Assembly (NCBI GenBank): GCA_964036665.1
Contig: OZ038526.1
Coordinates: 9,920,001 to 9,984,000, forward strand
DNA from: Gordius sp. MW1
Taxonomy: Eukaryota > Nematomorpha > Gordioida > Gordea > Gordiidae
Direction: 5' to 3'
Length of the DNA: 64,000 nucleotides
Shown here in pieces: positions 50,101-62,100 of this stretch. Position 1 is the stretch's first letter. Each line of letters opens with the position of its first letter. The notes below the pieces were generated by a model. It saw only the letters and a list, made by a program, of their open reading frames with translations, ran no database searches and was not told the DNA's origin. Both the position numbers and the translations under genes were made by a program.

Positions 50101-53100
50101 GTTCCACCCTAAATTTGTTTACTTTAATAATGATATTATCAATTATAATTTAAAATAGTTTATTTGAAAAAAAATTGCAATTTTATTACTATTTTTAATT
50201 TATAAAGTAAGAAACTAAGATATTTTACATATGATCCAATTCTTTATAAGTTAATTAAATCTAATAATATTTTTCACATGCATATAATTGTTTTGGTGTT
50301 CTAATTTTATCTTTGTGTATCAAGTAATTAATAAATTATCCTCTTATAAATTAAGTGCTACTAAAGGCTTTCATAGTGTAAATATTATATTATTCTAATA
50401 ATTTTGTAATCTGAAGGGCACAAGTCACTACTGACTCTTTTTATCCATCTATTTATAAATTTAATTTACCAGATCATCTCCAAAATAAAGTAGAAATTAT
50501 AAACTGTTAACCAACATCAGGAAGAACCAATTATTTATTAACAACTCTACCTTTAGTATTACAAAAAAATCAATAAAGCCTAGGAAATTTCTTAATTAAA
50601 AAACGCCATCAAAAAAGTATCGGCAGAGGATTTTTAGGGATAATATATTAAAATTAATTTAGTATTTATCTAAATGGAGATTAGGACATAAAATATCTAA
50701 TTAATTTGAGTATCAATTATTTTTTCTTGTGAATATCCAAATGAAGGTTGAGACTAATAATAATTCCATAAAACTATTTTCACTTCACCTTTAGAAAAAT
50801 TGCCTTCGACATTACGTCACTTATAATTCTACAATGCTTCTAGACTAAATAGTTGTTTTTCTAATAAATCATCATTACGATTAGATGTACATATAAATTA
50901 GTTCAATGTATCCATGGGCGTAGCCAGGTTTTAAATTAGGGGGGGGGGGGGCAAAACGTTTAAAAGTTCAATTGAAGAGGGGCAAAACATAAAAATTTTT
51001 AATTTCTCAAAGTTTTTGCATTAAAAATTTTTTTTCGTAGTTCCCTCCTGCCCCCTGGCTACGCCCATAAATGTTTCTAAATTATGCTACTGAGAAAATA
51101 AAGGATCTTTAATCAAACTTCGATATTTTTTTCACATCAGCCTATTACAAATCTTATTTTATAATTCAATATTTAGAACAATTTATATAAATATGTTATT
51201 TTTAGTTTTCAATTAATAGAAACACTATAACATTTTATCAACCTATTTTTTAGATGTTTAACGAGGCGGTGGGAACACTTTAAAGGAGTACCAGTCTATT
51301 AGTCTAAGTTTTAAGGTACCCACAAGACGATCCTTTGAGATTGAGACTTACCCTATTCTTCATTGCTTTGCTATCCAAACCATTATCCACTAACTCTCTT
51401 ATTTTAAAGCCTAATCTGCACCTTAGATACCTTAATAATCGATTTTTAATCGGCCCAACAGATAAGATTTTAAGATTCAAGAGATCATATCTGACTACAC
51501 ATATTTATTATTACTAATGAACATAACCAAATGCGAGATGACAACAAAAATATCTCAATCTTCCCTGTCATTAATAGAGACGGTCCATTAATTAAATGCT
51601 TGAATCGTGTTAAATCATAAAAACTTGTCTTTTAAATTTCCTTAGCTTCATAAGTTATATCGTAACAAATTAAATGCTTGAATCGTGTTAATCATCAAAA
51701 CTTGTCTTTTAAATTTCCTTAGCTTAATAAGTTATATCGTAACAAGCATTACGCATCTAATTTTTTTGTCTATAAAATTTTTTCCTTTAATACTTAAAAG
51801 AAATTTTGCATGACACGCCTCCCAAGTTTTTAATAGCATGAATTTTCACGCCATGGGTCAAAAGCTTATTACATATTGACATTCGTCGCATAATTTCTTA
51901 ATACATTATCCCTCAATTTTGTTCAAAAAATTAGGGCAATTTAAAAAAAAGGGTTAAAATAATGGCAACAAGGATCAATCCTGCATCAACTAGAGGTAAA
52001 TTCATGCTTACATGACAATAAGATTGGCTTCGTGGGAATGTTTAATAAGGAGCTCTTGTAGCCTTATGTGACGGAATGTTTTGAGTTCGAGCGAAACGTA
52101 TTCGGCGTCTGTTATCATGCCAGGCTTGTAACGGGGATCATTCTCATCGGGAACTCTGTATGGTTGCACCATTTTTTCGAACGTAGATTGACTATCAAAA
52201 TATTTTCACACATAGTATCTATACTTTTTGTAAATTCTTTAGTTTTTCGACTAATTGTTAAAGTGGTCGAAGTAAATTAAAAAAACATAAAATCGTTTAG
52301 CCCATTTGAAAACTTGACTAAAGGACGTAGCATTACCTAGTAGGATAGGGAAGCTTTTGAATATCAGGAATCACGAAAATTTCGGAATAATCGATACGAA
52401 ATTTGGTTAACATCGCGGCAAAGCTAAATGATTTTTTAGGATTTCAATTTTAAAATTATATTCTATAAAAACAACTGACCTGTGGTGTATTATGTCCAGC
52501 TCTTTGCTATTCTTGGATAACGCGAAAAAACGTACTTTGCAATTTTGCCAATTCCTTCGTTGAGAAAGGATGTAAGGCAATAAGATAGTAAGACCTTAGG
52601 TGTAAAATAACTAAATTAAAAATAGTGATAAAAATAGTAGATAAAATGAGTTTTTTTAAACCCTACTATAAAAAAGATTTAATATTATTATTGAATAACC
52701 TCTCTACTTTTAATATAGCTTAAATGTATTTCATAATCTAACTATGCAACAAGGTTAATAAAATTAAGCCTATTACGAACTATATTTACATATTAAAGGG
52801 AGATGTTGAATTATCAAATTAAACTAGGTATACTATTCAAATTTGAATTAAATTGTTAAAATAGTAGTATTAAATATAAAAGTAATTTATAAATTTTAAA
52901 TGTTGAGGTGTTTAGATCCCCCAACAATAAATATGAGCTAAAAATGATGTATGGCTATGACCTCCGTCATCGAATAGCCACCAAACATCAATAGTGCCTT
53001 TCTTGTGGCGGCCATGGAAGTAGTTAGAGTAAAAGGCTTGCGGGTTGCGGCTTAGTTTGTAGGTATGAAGACCACGGGATATTTTACGCTTGGCGGAGGT

Positions 53101-56100
53101 CAGGCTCACATTGAGTGTGCCTTCGGTCTTGTTACTATCGATTTTAACACTCTCTAAACATTGTTAAACATTAAAATTAAGTATTGTTGGCAAAGGGCAG
53201 ATGCTCAAGCTCTATATTTTAACGATTTAAAATTATCGAGCCATTTTATCTATTAGCCCTAAATTTTGGTCGACTGAAGCAAAATGTAATATCGACTGTT
53301 AAACCCAAACCAAAAGCTTTAGATGTTTACGACATCAAATTGGTTTTAACTTGATTTTCGGACAAATCATGTTAGCACCACAAGCGTTTCTTTGCGTTTG
53401 TATGATCTAAGAAATATCTAAGCTTTTTAAATGTTATGTCTAGGGGTCTCAAAACCTTAATAAAATTTTAATAATGTAATAATTCGTTTTGGTTGGAGAA
53501 CTGCACGGATGACCCGAAACCCCCCCCCCCCCGTATCGGTCGGGTTCGGGTTGAAAATTTTTAAAATGCTTTCGGGTCGGGTCGGCTAGGATTTAAAGTG
53601 TCGGGTCAAAGGTTATGAATCTTACAATGCAAACAACACGCGAGATATTTTTTAAATTAATAATATTTTTTTAATTAATATTGAAATGTAAAATTAAAGA
53701 ATATTCATTCAGTTAATTAAATTACTTTTGTTTTTTTAATCTGATTATTTTAATCTGGACTCAAATTTAAATTTGACTCTTGAAGGGTAAAATATATCAT
53801 CAATAATATTTTTAAAGTTGTATTTACATAGTGTGAAGTGGTAGTTCATTATTAATTTAAAGTACAATATTTATTAATAAAACAAATAAAAGTAAGCTTA
53901 AATTTATTAAATGATTCATTTGCAAAACTATATATTTCAAATTGAATGTGACCCGATATTGTAGATGCTATCATATTTATATATCTCTATTATTCAAATA
54001 TATTTAATAATCAAAATTGTGGTATCAATTAGTTTTATAAATCTCACTTTATTTGTCGATTAAATTTTAAACACTCTCAGGGGCGTAGCTAGGATTGAAA
54101 TTAGAGGGGGAGCAATAATGATTAAGGGAGGGGCAAAATAATTTTTTTTAAATCTTAGCCATAATTTGATAAAATATGTAAGATTTTTTGGATTTGGATG
54201 AGGCAGCCGCCCGTCTCTGCCACCCCTGGCTACGCCCATGCACACCGCAATTTCTCCTATTCTCGCGTTGGATACCATAATTTGAAACGCGTTCGGGAGG
54301 GTTCGGTTAAAAAATTTTAAACGCTTTCGGGTCGGGTTCGGGTTAAAATTTAAAAAAAAATTCGAACTGTGTCGGATTCGGGTTGAAATAAAGTGACTTT
54401 GCGGTTCTCTAATTTTGGTTTCACATATTTTTTGGAAACCTTGAACTATATAATCATCGGAGTACTTAATTTATTTAAGTTTTTCTACACTTTAAATAAT
54501 CTCATTTTTAAAATGACATAATATAATTAGTTTAGAATGTCGCTTTCAACAAAATTTACGCTTTACTTTATTTGATATCTATACCTTAACCCTTTCGACT
54601 AAATTGATATTTGCTTCATATTAATGATTAGAAAAAAGCAATTATGACCAAATTTCATAAAATGACACTTTAGCATCATTAATTTACGATGATGCAATCT
54701 CAAAATAATTCAAATTCCTGTCACCTCCTAATAATTCCTGATTTTAACAATAATTAAAAAATAATGTATACTGATCATAAATGCAATTCGTTAAAACCGC
54801 CCAATTCTACTTCCCTTGTGACTTGCTCGCATCTTTATCAACTATAAACTTTGTGAAATGCTTTGAACTAAGCGATATTAGTTTAATATTAAAAGCTTAA
54901 TAACAACCAGGGGCGTTTTTAATTAATTTTAACGGCCCATGTGAACAAAAGATTGCCATTCCTTTAAAGTTTCAAGGTTCATCAGACTTACTTTTGCCCA
55001 AAATGTTTTTATTCTTGCCCAGGTTCATAAATTTAGCTTTTGAACTTGGGTTGTGATCGGGACCCTTAGAGCTACGTTCGGTTTTTTTATTATCACTGTG
55101 AATAGTTTTAAAAGGGCTCGAATCTAAATTGGACGCATCGTTCCCTACGTTAACGGGCACGCAGAGACCAGTGGGCATTCGGAGAATTCCGACACAAAGA
55201 CGAAGGTCAAAGGCGTCGCTAAATTGAAATATATTTTTGCATACTAATTTAATTGAGTATGCACGACTTAGATAAATAACAATTTTAGCGTATAGGACTG
55301 ATCTAACTTATAAGCTTCAATAATATTGGCATTACTGTATAATATTAAAATAATCCACCACTGCTTCCAAGGGCTGAGTATGCCATTCGTGTTTATAGCC
55401 CATTAATATGATGTTTGGCCTGAGCCTACCCAAACCAGAAAGCTAAACAAATGCAAAATTAATTACAATATGTCAAAAAATTTTGAGAAGCAAGTTTAGA
55501 AAGTTTAAAAAATCATTATGAATGAGTAAAAGGGGAACGCACTGTTGAAATAGCTCAGCGAAGTTTAGCAATTTATCTAGGATACTTTTTCATAGGCTAA
55601 TGCATTTTCAACTTGAAAGCGAAAAACATGTCTTTACTTGTCATGACTTCGACATCCATAAAAATGCTTCCTTTTCTCATTATATTTTTTTTTAATATGA
55701 CTTATTTTCAGTTATTAAAAAAACGATATCATTTTCTAATTTAGCCATTTTAATAATTTAAACTAAATAATTTGCAACTTCAATATTAATCGTTTATATA
55801 TTAGTTTCAGGCTATAATATCATTGACAAATAAACGTTAAGGGAAAACTTGTAAAAGTGCTCGGACTCCTTCTTTCATGCTATGTGCCACAATAGGATTA
55901 TATAACGCCTTGATTCCACGATTCCAAAAATACGGGTATATTAAAGAGTTACTAACGCTCAATAAACCATCATTGCCACAATTCTAGATAAAAATTAAGT
56001 CTTTATAAATTATATACCTCATTACTTAAATTAATTAATTAATTAATTACGTGGAAAAGGTTATAGGATAAAAAACGAGAGCATTATGTCATAATACTCG

Positions 56101-59100
56101 GCATTTACATCTTTCTTATTTTTTTCACATTTAAATTTTATATATAACTAAGTACAATTGATAATTTATTAGAGGAATTTTAACTTAAATATACGTTATC
56201 TTATAAAAAAAAAGGTACTTTACTGTTTTGAAAATCTATGAAATTGCATGTTGATGTGAATTTGTTTACTAGAATAACGTGACCGCATATGAGAAGACTG
56301 AGATTCTTGGTAAAAAGATTGGCGAAATCTAAAAACGCTGGTCTAGAACGCGGATCTCCTGTTAAGGCTAATATTTGAGGCCTATCAAAACGTGTGTTAT
56401 TATTAAGTTGGGATATTTAAAAAAATATACTTAATTTTTAATAAAAGGGCTTACCTAAAATTTTTTACGTGCTCTTCGGTCTGATTTAGTCTGTAAACGA
56501 ATGTAAGAGCATTACGGTACACGTGAGCTTGAGTAGAGGAGCCCCAATTAACATCTATCATAAACAAATTTATAAAAAAATTGTGATATTGTAAAATTAG
56601 AAAAATCATATTAGATTTTTTAAAAATACCATATTTTCAAATTAAAAAATAGCATTCACAAATAAACAAATACGCTTGTAGTTTTAAGAACTTAATTATT
56701 TACCATACCAGGTTTCTTATAACGAATGTAGGCGTACAGGCCGAATATGAAAATAAAGGTGATAACGGTGGCCCACCACTTGATGAGAAACATGGAAATA
56801 ATACATAGCAAACCGCCGATCAAGCTGACCCATGGATTAAAATACTTGAATCCCGGTCGGAAGCCTTATAAGAACAAACAAAACATTCCGATTGCTATAA
56901 TCCATGTTAAATGTAGATAATTTATTTAATACAAAAATGACAATTAATTATAAAAAAATTATGAAGGATCTTTGAGGGCAATCAATATTCGATCGGAGGG
57001 TAACAGACTTAACATGCAAAAATAAATAATTATTAATTGATCAAAATTCTTCGGCATATTCTTTTTTGTTATTTTTAAATTGTTTATTACCTAAGGATTT
57101 TGAGAGCGAGGCATCGAAACACGAATAATTGATTAGCGCGTAAGCCATAAGGTAGAAATTGGATATGATCGGCGCTATGATATTTAGGTCGCCTAAGAAA
57201 AATAAATTTTGCAATTATGATAGCCGCTGAAAGTCTTTATATCCTGCCATTATGTATCAAAAAGGTCGACCGACACTAGTGAAGTTATTTTTTACAGTCT
57301 ATTATTTAATATTTTAGATATGCCCAAGGATGTAAGAGGGTCAAACACAAAAACGTATCATGTTAATATATATCTAGTTGTTTAAATGCAGGCTAAAAAA
57401 GTTCCCCGAAATCTAGATATTCCATCTCCTTTTTACTCAGACGACGACTTGGAACTCTCATAGTGCAATACAACTTAAAAGCTTTTGCCGACATTTAGCT
57501 CCTTTTTTTCAGTTAAAAAGTTTATTTTCACGAAACAAAGTTACATAAATAAGCGAAATACAAGAATAAAGACATATTGGTTAAATACAAAGATCTATAT
57601 CATTATCTTCTAAGATGGGCCATGAGTCGGCAAAGGATTTAAAGTTGTATCGTACAACAAGAATCCCTAGTTGTTGCCTGAGTAAATCGGACGCAGAAAT
57701 TTTAGATTTCGGGGTACTTTTTCCGATTTCTTAAAAAACCCCATTGCCTGTTTGCCAAAGGAACCGGAGCACGAAGCAACGACAGGGATAAAAATATTGG
57801 ATGCCAAAAGGGCAGAATACTTTGTAATTTTACGCCCTTCTGCTGTTGCGATAGGATAGTAATTAAAATGGGAAGGGGCAAATAGGTCAATACAAGTAAA
57901 ATCCCATTCGAGGGATAGGCCATTTTGCCAGGGGACTAGAGAAGAGCCGTCAGGGCGCATCTTACTTCAAGAGAGGGATCTGACGGCTCAAGGATTGAGG
58001 AGATTTTTGCCTTTTTAAGGGCAGCTTGAATTAATAAATTAGCTTTGCCTAACATATTATATTTGTTTGCTAGGCAGTGTAAAGGTTGCTTTATGTTTAT
58101 ACATGTGATTTTGTCTCCGTACCAATAAACTTTTTAACGTTAATTAAAAGTATTCATTTAAATATGTGGTCATAGTAAATTACCTATGAGAATAAATAGA
58201 ACTGCTATAATAAAGGAGAGTAAGTAAATTCGGATCGGGTCGTCGTTCTTTTTTGATCCAACGGCTAAAACATCGATCTTGGGAAAGAGCCGGTCTCGGC
58301 ATAAAGCCTGTAAATAAAATTTATGCCAAATGTAGGGATCAATATTACAAAAAAAACGAGTAAATTTTTATTATAGTATCATGTAAAACATTTCGAAATA
58401 CATTGATGTGTTATTCATTTAAAAGTAATTATAACTACTTGAAAAACTTTCGAGGCCCCGACGAGACAGGCAAGGGCAGATGAGAGTGTAGCTGAAAAAA
58501 TACCAGCGGTTATTATTGGTCCAACATAGGATATCATCGCTGCAACCTAAGGCGTCAAAAAACAAAATTTTGACCGACCAAATGAATATGAAATAGATGA
58601 ATGACTTCTACATTATTGCTTTTAAAGTCGATCCCATAGGATTGACGCAAAAAGCATGAGTGATAAAAATTAAGTTCGGAATGTTACAAAATTTTGATAA
58701 AATAGAATCATTAATGTCCCGAAGTTTTTGATTATTAGTTAGTTGTCTCATATAAAAAACGAACAAATTCAACATTTTACTCCCTATCGAGGGTGTAATG
58801 GTAGCCATGATTAAGACTTTTTCTTTTTTTATAAGATATTCTGTATACAAACTAAAGAATACCTGGTAATCGTAAAGTAGGCCGTACTTGCAGGACATAG
58901 TTTTGCCGCAACTACGCAGCGGACTGGAAGGACTTTCTAACTCAACAATGGAGAGGCGTTCCCCTGGGAAAGAGGAGGTCGTGAGCCCGGCCATGAAGGT
59001 AGTCGTTGTTGTCAGATTCCTGATAAACATCGAAGCGATAGTCGAACTCGTAACTAAGTTTGTCGTCGCTGGGTCATAGGAATAGTATAAGTCGGCTATG

Positions 59101-62100
59101 TCCCCACTCGCCTCGCGTAGCATGACAGACCCAAATGTCCATATCATGAATATGTAAGATGTCGCCGTTATTAAGATGGCGCCTAAAGTACCCTTAGGTA
59201 TTGATTTTTGGGCGTCCTTTTAGTTATAAATGAATAAGCTATGAATAAATAGCATTCGAAAGGGCGTTAGCCTAGTTAATGCAGGGAAATGCTGGCTTTG
59301 CTTCACGTGATAGCTTAACTTTATGTAATAGGTCATTATCAGTTATATAATTAACCCGACGAACACCAATTTATTGATAGCAAGCATACGAATTTTTGAT
59401 AAACTAAAATATATTGCCTTAATTAACAAATATGCTTATGGTAAGAGATGTAAGCCACTGTTTATTAAACTACCGCGAGCAATACATTAATAAATTAATG
59501 CCATTAAAATCGAATTTATATAGGTGAAACAATCTCATTTATAACTTCTGGTGGGCATATGTTTCGGCAAATAGAATATGGGTAATTTTTTATGTATTTC
59601 AGATAAACTTAACAAAATTTACTATAAAAAAGCAAAGCAATTGTTTAAAAATCAATTAAATTTAACACAACTTCAATATAGAGGAATGCCATCCGTTTAG
59701 GTCAAACGTGTATCGATAATATTTTTCATCGTTGTCAAGAATATTAATAAGTTTAAACTTTAAATTACTTTGAGATCGCCTGAAATGTTGGCACCTGCCA
59801 AAATTCCTGTAGCAGAGGGAAAGTAGATGGCGAAAATGGAGAAAAAGTTTGCCCCATTTTGAAAAGCGGGGAAAAAATTTTCCTTGAACAAAGCTCCTAT
59901 AAACATAGCAATGTCATAATTACTGTGACGTGCATTTGAATTGTTTGAAGGCATTTTTTAAGAAAGGGGACAAAATTATTCACAATTTCGGAGAAAACAT
60001 AATATTTTTTGATAAATACACCTTGTGTTTTTAGGCATATTTGAAAAATTAAAACTAAAAAAAACGTATTCATTTCATATAATTCATACTTCTATATCCT
60101 AAAAGGCCTTTGGCAACCTTGGCTTCTGGAATTTTGGTCACAGTACCCAGAAAATAGGTGAAAAAGGCCAATAATAGCAAAAGCAAAAATCCCACTTGTG
60201 CCTGTATACCATGAACAACAACTTTGATAATAATCACTTTAAGATAATAAATGGGAACTTGGTTCATCAAGTTCGAAAATGAAAAGTTTTGATATTGTTT
60301 AAGTTTTAGAACCGTTCGTGTTTCCGTTCACAAATAATAAAATTTTTTATTTATCTACCGTGGTTTTTTCATATAGTTGCAAAAGTATAAAGTCTTTCAT
60401 CGCAGCAAATGGAGTTTGATCCTTATTTTAAAGATTCAATTATTTAAAGCAGAAAGTGACCTCTACCTTCCCCAATATATACAATAATGTTCTAAGGATA
60501 GTTGTGATTTTATTATTTGTGGAGTAGGTATCAGGTAGAGTTGTTAAGTAAGTTACATACATGTTAAACTAGTTCCTTTTCAAAAAATAGTAACTGTAAC
60601 CGTAATTAGTTACATATTTTTTGAAAGTAACGTAACTTAACTAGTTCCTGTAAAAAACTAACTTTGACAGCTCTAGTGTTAGGGATTAATTCCCTTCAAA
60701 TGTTCATTAAGCCCCCTCCCCTATTTATAAAGATCAAAAGAATTATCAATAATATTATCATCATTACTATGTCTCACATACCACCGCTACTGTCCCCACC
60801 CAAATTTAAATACTGTTTACAGATGTCTTTAAAATATCTTGTAAACCTTAGCTTCCCACTCCATTCCCGCTATTACGACGACAAGGAGCAAAACGGCGGT
60901 GGCGCAACCAATTATGCGAATCCAAGTGGCTGGGCTTAACGTTGCAAACACATGACTTGCATGTTCCTTGAACAAATACATTGACAATTAAATATTTTTT
61001 TATTTTTTTGATTTCATAGTCGTTACATTTTAAAGGCCTACATTTAATATAAGTTGTTTTTGCCCTTAAGGTCATTTGCGTAGGAATCCTTATTATTCCG
61101 TGATTGTCATAAATAGCTTCGTCCTGATGAATCTAACACATTTACAGAGGTTAAAAAAATTACTGAGCATTCTTAGGTTTTTTAATTAAATTTCAAAAAA
61201 GCCTAAAAATATTTCAATTTTGTTTAATTTAAAGCTTCTTAACTATATTAAATTGTAGGACACATTTCTCTAACTGTTTTTTGAAAATTAATTAGAATAG
61301 CTATAGGTTAACAAGTTTTAAAAGTTGGCGAAAATTTTATATTGTACCAACTTCCATTATATCAACCACAGTTTCGGCTAACCCGACTACGTTCATCGAA
61401 ACAGCTATGGTACTAGCAACAGAAAAAACCATCCCAATCGCTCCTCCAAATTCTGGTCCCAAACTGCGAGATATCATATAATATGCTCCTCCTAAATTAG
61501 GAGTATTTAAATCCACATACGAAATCTTTAATATGAAAAAATTTATACAAACTCAATAATAACATTAATCCAAATAATTATCGATTTATTAATGGTAATA
61601 ATTTAAAACATACGCTGTCCATTATAAAATCTATTTGGATTTTAAATATGCAATTAGTAATAACATAACTTAATTTGTCGAGGACTTGATCTAACAATAT
61701 CAATTTTGCACATAAGGAATAACTGTTGTTAAAACAATTGAAAGGGTTGAAGGTTAGAATAAAACTTACCTCCCTTTACTTCACCGTTGGTACAGATGGC
61801 GGACATGGACATAGAGGTGATGCTCGTCACTATGACGGAGAGTAGTACTATTAAACTCGAGTAACCTAGTTACAGATCAAACATAATTTAAACGTAAAAT
61901 TATACTAAGATAAAGATAGTTAAATTATTTCCAAAACAGAAAGAGTGAAGACATGGGCGTAGCCAGGTTTTGGATTAGGGGGAGGGGGGGGGGCGAAATT
62001 TGCTCTAGTTCAATTAGGGGGGGGGGGCAAAAAATAAATTTTTAGGGTTTTTGTATTGAAATTTTTTTTTCATTTAGGAGGTACGCCAATGAGGGAAGAA

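Noticed and set aside
57702..57923. 73-codon frame overlapping the nuclease-like fragment
   Set aside because: An alternate frame of the same relic; the RPDG frame carries the recognisable motifs.
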